From Actinoplanes derwentensis (GTDB lineage Bacteria; Actinomycetota; Actinomycetes; Mycobacteriales; Micromonosporaceae), in NCBI RefSeq assembly GCF_900104725.1, contig NZ_LT629758.1, positions 4,912,501 to 4,976,500 of the forward strand: DNA of 64,000 nt, given 5' to 3'. Positions 16,401-22,928 of this stretch are shown piece by piece. The translations under genes and the position numbers were made by a program. How positions within the stretch are numbered: the first letter of the stretch is position 1; each line of letters opens with the position of its first letter. Below the pieces are notes generated by a model. It saw nothing but the letters and a program-made list of their open reading frames with translations. It searched no databases and was not told the DNA's origin.

Positions 16401-17784
16401 TCTGGCCGAGTTCGCCGATCCGGCGGGCCAGCGAGTCGGCGGTGCTGCCGATCAGGGCGTACGCGTCCTCGCCGTGCGGCTGGGCGTGCGGCAGCCAGCG
16501 GGTCCAGTCCCAGGTCTGCTCCGAGTCCGGCCCGGCCAGCACCACCGTGCGCAGGTCGGCCGGAGCGTGCAGGGCCGCTGCCTGGGCGACCAGCCAGCGG
16601 GCCAGGTCGGCGGCACCCGGCCCGGCCAGGCCGGCTACTCCGGCGCGCCGGACCGAGAGCGCCACCGGCACCTGACTCAACGGCGGGACGCTGGTACGGC
16701 GGTGCTCGTCCTGTTTCGGGTCGTCGACACTCGACGAGGACGGCAGGTCGGCGGTGCCCACCCGTACCGTCAGGAAGTCCGGGTCCGGCCAGCGGCGTTC
16801 CCAGAGCCGTTCGGCGGGCTGGGCGGCCATCTGCAGCAACGACGCCGGATCGGGCAGGGCCAGGCGCAGGTCACGCTGCTCGTCGACGACGGCGGCGGTG
16901 ATGTCGGCCCGCAGACGGGACAGTTTCTCCTCGTACGCCCGCAGGTCGTCCTCGTATTTGACCATCGCCTGTTTACGGCCGCCGAACTGGGTGACGAGCG
17001 CGGCCAAGGGTGCCAGGAGCGCGATGAAGATGAACGACCAGCGCCCGGTGATCGCGATGGTGGTGATCGCGGTGCCGACCGGCAGGACCAGGATCGGCAG
17101 TAGCGGGATCGGTCGTTTGTCTGGTTTCGTGGGTGGGCCGGGCAGCCGGAACTTCCCGCCAGCGGCGGCCGGCAGGAAACGCGGCGGCCGGTTGAACTCC
17201 AGCCCGAGACCGTCGGGGGCGGGTGTCAGCGGCGCCCGGTTCGACCGCCGGGACGTCAGCTCCAGCAGGTTGTCACCGACGGCGAGCAGGCTGCCCTCCC
17301 GCCACGGGGCCGGTTCGGTGAGGTCCCGGCCGTCCAGCCGGGCCGTGGTCAGCGGATGCAGCTCGGCGGTGCCGTCCAAGCGCACCCGCACCCGGACCGC
17401 GGGCACTCCGCCGCCGGTGGTGAGCCGGATCCGGCCGGCTGGGCCGCCGATGTCGTAGTCGCCGGGGATCAGCCGGTGGATGGTTCCGGCACCGGGACCG
17501 GAGACCAGACGGATCTCGGTACGGCCCTCGGCCTCGGACTCGGCGGCGAGTGGCCCGCCGAGCCCGAGATCGGCACCGTCGCGCACCCCCGCGGCCTGCA
17601 GTGTGGCCCGTGGATCCGCCGGGCCGGTGCCGAGGTACAGCACCGGCTCGGCCTCGTGCCCGCCCACCGTGCGGGCGAGTTCGGCGGCGAGCGCGCCGAC
17701 GGTGGCGGTCGGCTCGGTGTCGACCACGACGGTGGTGGACGTGGAGTCGACCTGGGGATCACGGACGCTGACGTTCAGTCGCAC
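13435..17784 (-). CDS. eccC: Type VII secretion ATPase, EccC/EssC-like
   Basis: 1449-residue membrane-anchored FtsK/SpoIIIE ATPase that powers type VII export. The N-terminal ~220 residues are ubiquitin-like and FHA-like (RLNVSVRDPQVDSTS; RLIPGDYDIGGPAGRIRL), as in Firmicutes EssC. Two membrane helices follow (IPLLPILVLPVGTAITTIA, WSFIFIALLAPLAALVT). ATPase domain 1 has a full P-loop, GTTGSGKS near residue 640, and Walker B LLLVIDEF. Domains 2 and 3 have P-loops with Arg for Lys (SPRSGRSQ near 983; PPRTGRST near 1278), so only domain 1 is expected to be fully active. The start is GTG 17784, where the ubiquitin-like fold begins; an ATG at 17862 would overlap the upstream gene. EccB, EccD, EccE and mycosin genes are absent nearby. 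Confidence 0.92.
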   Translation of the reverse strand: MRLNVSVRDPQVDSTSTTVVVDTEPTATVGALAAELARTVGGHEAEPVLYLGTGPADPRATLQAAGVRDGADLGLGGPLAAESEAEGRTEIRLVSGPGAGTIHRLIPGDYDIGGPAGRIRLTTGGGVPAVRVRVRLDGTAELHPLTTARLDGRDLTEPAPWREGSLLAVGDNLLELTSRRSNRAPLTPAPDGLGLEFNRPPRFLPAAAGGKFRLPGPPTKPDKRPIPLLPILVLPVGTAITTIAITGRWSFIFIALLAPLAALVTQFGGRKQAMVKYEDDLRAYEEKLSRLRADITAAVVDEQRDLRLALPDPASLLQMAAQPAERLWERRWPDPDFLTVRVGTADLPSSSSVDDPKQDEHRRTSVPPLSQVPVALSVRRAGVAGLAGPGAADLARWLVAQAAALHAPADLRTVVLAGPDSEQTWDWTRWLPHAQPHGEDAYALIGSTADSLARRIGELGQIVTARTAAGNDLVRGGVHGHPDILVVLEQARRARSLPGVIALLRDGPAVGVYVICLDQEERLLPEECGAVVVTGAVTTVRTGAAAALEVRVDSPAPDWYQPFARALAPLRGAGDGDDSTLPGAVRLLDLLDIEPPTAAALAAGWSLGGRSTVATLGAGYDGAFAVDLVRDGPHALIAGTTGSGKSELLQTLVATLAVVNRPDEMTFVLVDYKGGSAFAECADLPHTVGLVTDLDTHLVERALVSLGAELRRRETMLATAGAKDIVDYLDKRARGGGVLPPLPRLLLVIDEFASMVRELPDFIAGLVNIAQRGRSLGIHLVLATQRPGGAVTPDIRANTNLRIALRTTDTSESRDIIDAPDSGEISSANPGRAYVRLGPSVLLPFQSARVGGRRPGMESLAGAPIPVRASTVSWRELGGPLPRAAKSKGGTETQAVTDLAVLVAAIAEAADLAGVPRQPSPWLPALPDVLQWTRPDAPAPAATRDAALPPVVYGLADLPAEQSRRPLRFDLDRAGHLHIAGSPRSGRSQTLRTLAAALAAAHGADDLHLYAVDCGNGAMNVLTTLPHCGAVVDRNQVERLGRLLDRLNTELAARQIALGASGAADLAELRRSQAPGARTPHIVLMVDRFEVFDREFVSYDNGSLMERMIRLLRDGAGAGIHVVLAGDRVLGGGRYSGTTEDRIVLRLNDRQDYSTVGVPTKSAPTDPAPGRGIRIQNMTEAQIAVLDTDLSGSGQAAALQRLGEELTARESAVPAGQRALRLDVLPERISYADAAVLHRDRGPMRPLLAVGGDTLTVLGPDLAETPSFVIAGPPRTGRSTALLSAAESLLAAGSGLVVLAPRKSPLRQLAGRPGVAAVIIDAEVTAGEFRRVLGAVPEPSAVIVVDDAELLMGSEIDGDLGLFARGAQGSGWGLLVAGNAESLSLGLAGWVGQVKRNRTGMLLSPQGLSDGEIIGVRLSRGLVGQPPQPGRGLLHLGDGDIVAVQVPQI

Positions 17785-17833
17785 GGCTGCTCGGCCTTCA
17801 TGAGTCGCGGGGGTCGGTGGACGGGTGGTGGGA

Positions 17834-18127
17834 TCAGCCGAGGTTGGCGCCCAGCTGGTCATCGGTCTGCGAGAACGCGTCGCCGACCGAGCGGACGTAC
17901 TGGCCGATGCCCTGCAGGCCCTGGTTCACCTGGTCGAAGCCGCGGGCGAACTCGTCGAAGAACGGCGAGAACCGCTGCTGGGCGGCCGGGGTGGAGTAGC
18001 CGTTCGCCAGCAGGTTGGTGATCTTGCCGCGGACCTCGGTCAGCTTGTCCTGCAGCTGGGTGAAGTCGTTGAGCAGGGCCTGCGAGGTGGCGGCCGTCTC
18101 GTCGGAGTTGACGCGGTAGTCGGGCAT
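17834..18127 (-). CDS. WXG100 family protein without the W-x-G turn
   Basis: 97-residue helical protein (MPDYRVNSDETAATSQALLN onward) with the length and helix-turn-helix layout of EsxA/WXG100 substrates. The central turn reads NGYSTPAAQQRFSPFF, so the usual W-x-G is replaced by G-Y-S-T. AAGGAGA stands 6 nt before the ATG, a strong ribosome site that suggests high expression. It lies 49 bp upstream of the ATPase gene and downstream of the large ParB-like protein gene, all on the minus strand. It probably pairs with another small helical protein and is exported through the ATPase. Confidence 0.8.
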   Translation of the reverse strand: MPDYRVNSDETAATSQALLNDFTQLQDKLTEVRGKITNLLANGYSTPAAQQRFSPFFDEFARGFDQVNQGLQGIGQYVRSVGDAFSQTDDQLGANLG

Positions 18128-18147
18128 GGTGGTTCTCCTTGTGCTGG

Positions 18148-18166
18148 CCCCTCCCAAGCGGAGGGG
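18148..18166 (-). terminator. Hairpin between ParB-domain protein and WXG100 genes
   Basis: CCCCTCC-CAAGC-GGAGGGG is a perfect 7-bp stem with a 5-nt loop. It lies just after the stop of the gene at 18184 and just before the ribosome site of the WXG100 gene. It could be a terminator or attenuator that sets the ratio of the two products. No T-run follows. Confidence 0.5.
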
Positions 18167-18183
18167 AGATCTGGGGGACGGGC

Positions 18184-20112
18184 TCAGACGACCTGCACCG
18201 GGATGAACGGCAGGTTGAGTCGCTTCGCCGCTTCGATCCGGTGGTTGCCGTCGGAGAGGCTCAGGTCGCCGGGCGACAGCTTGATCGGAGGCAACTGACG
18301 GTTGTCCTCGATTCGCGCGATGATCTGGGCGATCCGAGCCTCGTCGAGCTTTGCGCGCTGGTCCTTGATGGTGAATTCGCTGGTCGGCACCAGGACCGGG
18401 CGGTTGTCCGGACCGGCGGCGGCCCGAATCTCGGTGCGGTCGCCCACCGTGTCCAGGGGCTGGCCCTCGAAACCGCGGACGAGGAAGTGGCCGTCCGGGC
18501 GCGGACCGAAGAACGTGCGGGTGAACTCGACCTCCGGAGCCTTCGAGAAGTCCGCCGAGTCCGCGAGGGGAGCGCTGTCGCCTACCTTCCGGAAGGCACC
18601 GGTCCGGAAGTCGAAGGACCCCCGCTCGCCGGTGGCGGCGTCGCGGAACACCGGCAGCTCCGTCCCGTCCGGGTGGGTGCTCTCCAGGACGAGGTCGACG
18701 TCTTCCAGACCTGGTTCGATGAGCCGGAAGTCGAAGTCGCCGGCCCCGGGCCTCTTCACCGCGCCGTCCGGATCGATGTCCGGACTGTCCGGGTCCCGTT
18801 CCGGGGAGACCGGCGGACCGGAGTCGAGCGATCGGCTGCCGCCGGACTCGGGCGCGGTCTTGACCGGGATCTCGCTGCGCGGAGTCGTATCCTCGTCCAG
18901 TTTCGGCTTCTTCACCGCCGCCTTGCCAGCGGCCTTACCGCCGCCCAGGAGCCCGCCGATGATCGCGCCGCCGGCGAACCCGGTCGCGCCCGCGGCCAGC
19001 GCGTCCTTCCCACCCGCCTCGGCGATCGCGCGGGCGTCCAGCGGCTCGCCCGCGGCCACCTGCCGGACGGCCTCGCCCCCGGCCCCCTCGGCGAATCCGA
19101 TGGCGGCCTCCTCGGCCCCCTCCTTCACGCCGTCCTTCACGCCCTCCTTCAGGGCGCCGCGGACGATGTCGCCGCGGTTGGCGTCCAGGAATTCACCGAT
19201 CGGCTTGGACCGGACGATCGTCGCCGGTACGTCGGTGATCGGCCCGTCCACCGTCCGGCCAACCGTGGGGACGACCCGGGCGGTGGTGCCGCCGGTCTTG
19301 GCGACCGCGCCGCCGATCCGTAGCGCCGAGCCGCCAGGGATGATGCCGATCAGGCCGACGGCGAAGTCCCCCAGGCTGAATTGGCCGGTGGCTATCGCGG
19401 TGATCTGGTCCAGGGCGAACAGGGCACCGGCCAGCAGCGCCCCGGCCACCGGGAAGAACACCGCCACAGCCGCGATCAGGATGCCGAGCAGGATCTTCAC
19501 GAACGGGAAGTCCGCGAAGAAGTCCCGGATCTTCTGGAAGAAGTCGCGTTCCGGGACGGCTTCGTCGGCGGCCCGGTCCAGCGCGTCGGCGCACGTGCGC
19601 TCGGCGGCCTGCCGCATCGAGAGTGCCTGCTCGGCCAGGCCACGCGCCGCCGACAGACCGGCGGCACCGGCCTCGGCGTCCTGCTCGGCCCGGGTGGTGG
19701 CCGTGGTGTCCTTCGCCGCCACCGCGCCCGGCAGTGCCGTCACCGCCTGACTCACCTGCGCCGACGCCTCGCGGGCCTGGTCGACGGCCCGGTCCAGGGT
19801 CTGCTGGGCCTCTTCGATCCGCGGACGGTAGGCCCGGTAGGCGGCGGCCGCGTCCTGGTACGACCGGGCTGTCTTCGCCAGCTTGTCCGGCAGGTCGTCG
19901 CCGACCTTCTCGCGCAGCTTGTCCATCGCCGAGCCCCGCCCTGCGGCGATCGCGCCGTCCCGTTTCAGTACTTCGAGAGCCTTCTCAGCGGCTTCACCGA
20001 TGTCCGAGTACCGCCGGGCGACCGCCTCGATCTCGTCCGGATCGCCCGGAGCCGGATCGCTGCTCATCCCGACCAGCTCGAAATCCGCGGGAGTCGCGAA
20101 TCGCCGCGCCAT
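18184..20112 (-). CDS. Large type VII substrate-like protein with C-terminal ParB-like domain
   Basis: 642-residue protein built like a polymorphic toxin. Residues 20-175 are long helices resembling the export domains of ESX/LXG-type substrates (EIEAVARRYSDIGEAAEKAL, then ARSYQDAAAAYRAYRPRIEE). A hydrophobic stretch follows near 215-245 (ILLGILIAAVAVFFP, ALLAGALFAL), then Gly/Ala-rich helices and a low-complexity linker. The C-terminal ~70 residues form a ParB/Srx-like domain: RIAQIIARIEDNRQLPPIKL, then SDGNHRIEAAKRLNLPFIPV. The DGNHR motif is the ParB nucleotide/nuclease box, so this end may be a nuclease or nucleotide-using toxin. ATG 20112 has GAGGGG 4 nt upstream. No obvious immunity gene is adjacent. 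Confidence 0.75.
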   Translation of the reverse strand: MARRFATPADFELVGMSSDPAPGDPDEIEAVARRYSDIGEAAEKALEVLKRDGAIAAGRGSAMDKLREKVGDDLPDKLAKTARSYQDAAAAYRAYRPRIEEAQQTLDRAVDQAREASAQVSQAVTALPGAVAAKDTTATTRAEQDAEAGAAGLSAARGLAEQALSMRQAAERTCADALDRAADEAVPERDFFQKIRDFFADFPFVKILLGILIAAVAVFFPVAGALLAGALFALDQITAIATGQFSLGDFAVGLIGIIPGGSALRIGGAVAKTGGTTARVVPTVGRTVDGPITDVPATIVRSKPIGEFLDANRGDIVRGALKEGVKDGVKEGAEEAAIGFAEGAGGEAVRQVAAGEPLDARAIAEAGGKDALAAGATGFAGGAIIGGLLGGGKAAGKAAVKKPKLDEDTTPRSEIPVKTAPESGGSRSLDSGPPVSPERDPDSPDIDPDGAVKRPGAGDFDFRLIEPGLEDVDLVLESTHPDGTELPVFRDAATGERGSFDFRTGAFRKVGDSAPLADSADFSKAPEVEFTRTFFGPRPDGHFLVRGFEGQPLDTVGDRTEIRAAAGPDNRPVLVPTSEFTIKDQRAKLDEARIAQIIARIEDNRQLPPIKLSPGDLSLSDGNHRIEAAKRLNLPFIPVQVV

Positions 20113-20155
20113 GCTGCCCCTCTCGCCGTCCCACCGTGTGCGGCGACTACACGAC

Positions 20156-20198
20156 AGCGCCCCGGCGAAAGGTTCACCGAACCTTTTGCAAGGGCGCT
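20156..20198. promoter_or_regulatory. Nested 43-bp palindrome between divergent genes
   Basis: The inner dyad AAAGGTTC-ACC-GAACCTTT (20168-20186) is perfect over 8 bp. An outer pair, AGCGCCC (20156-20162) and GGGCGCT (20192-20198), shares exactly the same centre at 20177. It lies in the 94-bp gap between the ParB-domain protein gene and the divergent membrane protein gene, so it is most likely an operator for both. It could also form a cruciform or mRNA hairpin. Confidence 0.65.
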
Positions 20199-20206
20199 CT
20201 CGTGTA

Positions 20207-21442
20207 ATGCGCATGCGGGTTCTGATGACGATCTGGTTGGCGCTGGCCCTTCTGTTACCGGCCGGGCCGGCGCACGCGGCCGGGGACGGCACGTTCAAGG
20301 TGGTGGTGGTTCCGGCCGGGCAGCAGGTCACCCTGCAGTCGGTCGCGGCCGACACCCTCGGCGACCCGAACCGGGCCGGGGAGATCTTCGAACTCACCCG
20401 CGGCGAACAACAACCGGACGGTGCGGTCCTCACCTCGCCCGGCGACCCGCTGCGGCCCGGCTGGATCCTGCGGCTGCCCGACGACGCGGCCGGGCCCGGC
20501 GTGCGGGTGGCCCGGGAGAGCAGCACGTTCTCGCTGCCCCTGCCGGCTGCGCTCGCCATCGTCGCGGCGCTGCTGATCGCGGCGATCACCGCGGCGGTCG
20601 TGGCCCGGCATCGGGTGCGGCGGTTCGCCGTCGCCACCGTGCACCGGCTGGGCGAACCGGCCCGGCGACGACGGCGCCTGGAGCAGCGGCGGGCGATCGG
20701 CCGGAACTTCGCCGCCCAGCCGGCCCCGGCGCCGGTCACCGTGCCGTCGGCCCACGCGGTGACGGCCGGGCGGGCGGACACCACCGTGTGGGTGTCCGGG
20801 CAGGAGACCCTGGACGCCCCGTGGCAGCGTGTCGACAGCACCCGCTGGCAGCGTCCGGTTGGCATTCCAGCAGGTCAGGACCTCAAGACCGCATTCCTGG
20901 TACGGGTCGGAGCCGGTCCCGACGACGCGCCGCTGTTGGTGGACTTCAGCCGCCTCGACGGGGTGCTCAGCCTCACCGGGGATCCGCAGGTGGCCCGGGA
21001 ACTCGCCGCGAACCTGCTCGCCGAGGTCGGGCGTACCGAACCGGGCCTGCCCGTCATGGTCCTCCCGCACGATGGCGGAACTCCGCCGCTGCCCGTGCCG
21101 GTGTCGCTGACCGTCATGCCGCCGCTGGCCGCACCTCCGGCCCCGCCGACTGCTCCGGCAGGTCCGGTCCGGGGTGTGGCGGCCCGCCGTCCGGTCCGGG
21201 GCCTGGTGGTCCTCGCCGGCCCGCCGACTCCGGAACAGGCCGCCGCGCTGCTCACCTGGTGCGGCTCCGCCGGTGCGGGCTGGACCGGTCTGGTCTGTGG
21301 CGAGGCCGGCCCCGGCACACATTGGCGCTGGCAGGTGACCGCCGACGGCACATTGGAGATCCCGGTGCTGCCGGTCACCCTCACCGTCCCGGCGCTTCCG
21401 GCGCTTCCGGCGCTTCCGGCGCTTCCGGCGCTTCCGGCCTGA
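20207..21442 (+). CDS. Type VII-locus membrane protein with LysM-like N-domain
   Basis: 411-residue protein. A signal peptide (MRMRVLMTIWLALALLLPAGPAHA) precedes an extracellular LysM-like segment (FKVVVVPAGQQVTLQSVA, GDPNRAGEIFELTRG, LRPGWILRLP). A membrane helix follows near residues 105-130 (LPLPAALAIVAALLIAAIT), then Arg-rich residues and a cytoplasmic alpha/beta region. This layout occurs beside secretion ATPases and SARP-type genes in actinomycetes, where the LysM part could touch peptidoglycan. The end is a repetitive Ala-Leu-Pro tail. Starts at ATG 20207 or 20213; AAGGG is 11 nt or more upstream. Its divergent position from the substrate gene suggests co-regulation with the export locus. 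Confidence 0.65.
   Translation: MRMRVLMTIWLALALLLPAGPAHAAGDGTFKVVVVPAGQQVTLQSVAADTLGDPNRAGEIFELTRGEQQPDGAVLTSPGDPLRPGWILRLPDDAAGPGVRVARESSTFSLPLPAALAIVAALLIAAITAAVVARHRVRRFAVATVHRLGEPARRRRRLEQRRAIGRNFAAQPAPAPVTVPSAHAVTAGRADTTVWVSGQETLDAPWQRVDSTRWQRPVGIPAGQDLKTAFLVRVGAGPDDAPLLVDFSRLDGVLSLTGDPQVARELAANLLAEVGRTEPGLPVMVLPHDGGTPPLPVPVSLTVMPPLAAPPAPPTAPAGPVRGVAARRPVRGLVVLAGPPTPEQAAALLTWCGSAGAGWTGLVCGEAGPGTHWRWQVTADGTLEIPVLPVTLTVPALPALPALPALPALPA
21391..21435 (+). repeat. Five perfect 9-bp repeats encoding an Ala-Leu-Pro tail
   Basis: GGCGCTTCC is repeated five times head to tail just before the stop codon, giving a repeated ALP tail at the protein end. Perfect identity of third-codon positions implies recent slippage, so copy number probably varies between strains. 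Confidence 0.9.
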
Positions 21443-21464
21443 TTTGCTCCGCGCCGGGACCCGG

Positions 21465-21674
21465 TCAGTCGTCCGGGACCCAGCGGAGGATGTCGCCGGG
21501 CTGGCATTGCAGGACCTCGCAGATCGCGTCGAGGGTGCTGAAGCGGATCGCTTTGGCGCGACCGTTCTTCAGGACCGAGATGTTGGCGGCGCTGATGTTC
21601 ACCGCGGCCACGAAGTCCCCCACCGACATCTTGCGTTTGGCCAGCTGGACGTCGATGTCGACGATGATCGCCAT
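21465..21674 (-). CDS. Small XRE/YozG-like HTH regulator
   Basis: 69-residue Cro/C1-type DNA-binding protein that is almost only the helix-turn-helix: VQLAKRKMSVGDFVAAVNIS, then AANISVLKNGRAKAIRFSTL, then DAICEVLQCQPGDILRW. These are the hallmarks of the HTH_26/YozG group. Its ATG overlaps the stop of the DUF2975 gene by one base (TGATG), so the two are translated together. This membrane-protein plus small-HTH pairing is recurrent in bacteria. The regulator probably binds the dyads upstream of the pair at 22173-22224. Confidence 0.9.
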   Translation of the reverse strand: MAIIVDIDVQLAKRKMSVGDFVAAVNISAANISVLKNGRAKAIRFSTLDAICEVLQCQPGDILRWVPDD

Positions 21675-22171
21675 CAAACGACCTCGTCCAGCTCGCTGCG
21701 CAACTCGATCGCCTTGCCCAGCAGGTGCCGGCCGATCAGGGTGAGCATGAGCAGGGCCACCGACCCGGCGACCGCCACGGCCGACCCCATCCAGAGACCG
21801 ATCACCTCCATGCCGTCGGCCGGCGACGGAATCTCGCTGAACGTCACGAACACCAGCAGGGCGAACGTGACCACGGCGGCCCCGCCCGCGGCGGCCAGCA
21901 GCACGGTCACCCATCTCTGGGCGGACTGCTCGAACAACGTGCCCTCGGCGGAACGGTGCAGCAGCAGGATCGACCCGACGAGCCAGGCCTGAACGCAGGC
22001 GACGAAGGCCACCGCAGCCGTGACGAGGGGGATCCGCAGCGGCTCGTAGGGCGGGAACAGCTCCACCTCATCGGCGGCCATCGTCGGGATCAGGACGATC
22101 TGCGCCCAGACGCCGACGAGGAGAACGAAACTCAGAAAACCCTGCAGGACGGTCACCAGTGTGCGATGCAT
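21674..22171 (-). CDS. DUF2975 membrane protein
   Basis: 165-residue integral membrane protein with four predicted helices: FLSFVLLVGVWAQIVLIP, LVTAAVAFVACVQAWLVG, VTVLLAAAGGAAVVTFALLV and GLWMGSAVAVAGSVALLML. Length, helix pattern and coupling to a small XRE regulator match DUF2975. The role is unknown; one idea for the family is that the membrane protein controls its partner regulator in response to envelope state. ATG start at 22171. It is divergent from the PepSY lipid-surface or exported protein gene at 22338, sharing an intergenic region rich in inverted repeats. Confidence 0.85.
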   Translation of the reverse strand: MHRTLVTVLQGFLSFVLLVGVWAQIVLIPTMAADEVELFPPYEPLRIPLVTAAVAFVACVQAWLVGSILLLHRSAEGTLFEQSAQRWVTVLLAAAGGAAVVTFALLVFVTFSEIPSPADGMEVIGLWMGSAVAVAGSVALLMLTLIGRHLLGKAIELRSELDEVV

Positions 22172-22172
22172 G

Positions 22173-22224
22173 TATCGATTTTCGATATCAAGACATCGAA
22201 AGTCAAGTTATAGTCGTCGACTAT
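22173..22224. promoter_or_regulatory. Cluster of TATCGA/ATAGTCG dyads upstream of DUF2975-XRE
   Basis: TATCGA-TTT-TCGATA (22173-22187) is a perfect 6-bp dyad. Its right arm also pairs as TTTCGAT with ATCGAAA at 22194-22200. ATAGTCG-T-CGACTAT (22210-22224) is a second perfect dyad with 7-bp arms. The region is AT-rich for this genome and sits at the promoter of the DUF2975-XRE pair, so autoregulation by the XRE protein is likely. Confidence 0.6.
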
Positions 22225-22233
22225 CGCTGCTTT

Positions 22234-22266
22234 GCCAGACTTCGGCCAGGGCTTGGCCAGACTTCG
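22234..22266 (+). repeat. Direct repeat GCCAGACTTCG, 22-bp period
   Basis: GCCAGACTTCG occurs at 22234-22244 and again at 22256-22266, exactly two helical turns apart, upstream of the PepSY gene at 22338. OmpR-type response regulators bind direct repeats with such phasing, and one is encoded in the same gene group at 24041. A related TTGGCCAG recurs upstream of the gene at 22929. Confidence 0.5.
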
Positions 22267-22337
22267 CCCGGTTCCTCGTCCGCCAGGGCCCGCCGCCCGT
22301 ATCCGCTGGGTGGACGCCACCGACGAGGAGAACCGGA

Positions 22338-22817
22338 ATGCAGAGACTGTTGATGGGCGGCACTGTCGCCGGAGTGATGGGCATGGTCGTGGTCGCCGGA
22401 ATCGTGGTGATCACCGGGACGTTCGGCGGGCCGGCCGTTCCGGACGAGGCGGCGGCGGCGCTGCCCCTTCCGCCCCGGGCGGCGACGACAGCGCCGGCAC
22501 CGGCGTCGCCGTCCGGCCGCGCGGCGAGCAGCCCGGCCGCGCGGCCCACCACGACACCGCCGGTGAGATCGACGACAACCGCACCGGCGGCGAAACCGAC
22601 GGCGACCGCGAAACCGACGGCGACGGCGGGACCGCTGGACGCCGAGGGGGCGGCCCGGGCGGTGCGGGCGAGGTTCACCGGGGCGACCGTCACCGAGATC
22701 GAGTTCGAGGACGGCGTCTGGGAACTCACGTTCGACCACCGCGGGACGGAGAACGAGATCGAGGTCGATCCGGACACCGGGCGGCTCTCCGGGCACGAGG
22801 TGGAGGACGACGATTGA
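22338..22817 (+). CDS. Membrane-anchored protein with PepSY-like domain
   Basis: 159-residue protein. An N-terminal membrane segment or signal anchor (GGTVAGVMGMVVVAGIVVIT) is followed by a Thr/Pro/Ala-rich linker of about 65 residues, then a C-terminal PepSY-like unit: EGAARAVRARFTGATVTEIE, then VWELTFDHRG, then EIEVDPDTGRLSG. PepSY units often sit outside the cell and modulate proteases or sensor proteins. ATG 22338 has GAGGAG about 8 nt upstream. It is first in a plus-strand group that continues with a PepSY-propeller protein and a two-component system, so it may be the extracytoplasmic input or a target of that system. Confidence 0.7.
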   Translation: MQRLLMGGTVAGVMGMVVVAGIVVITGTFGGPAVPDEAAAALPLPPRAATTAPAPASPSGRAASSPAARPTTTPPVRSTTTAPAAKPTATAKPTATAGPLDAEGAARAVRARFTGATVTEIEFEDGVWELTFDHRGTENEIEVDPDTGRLSGHEVEDDD

Positions 22818-22928
22818 GATGGATACAGGGTTTGGCCAGGAGCCGGTTAGGATCCGGGCGAGGAGGAATCCGGGCGGTGCCTGCGGCTCGTCTACCAAGA
22901 CGTACGGGGTCAGGTGGTGGAGGTCGGA

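Noticed and set aside
13480..17103. Plus-strand 1207-residue open frame opposite the secretion ATPase
   Set aside because: Composition is Gln/Arg/Gly/Val-rich with no domain, and it is exactly antisense to a well-supported ATPase gene.
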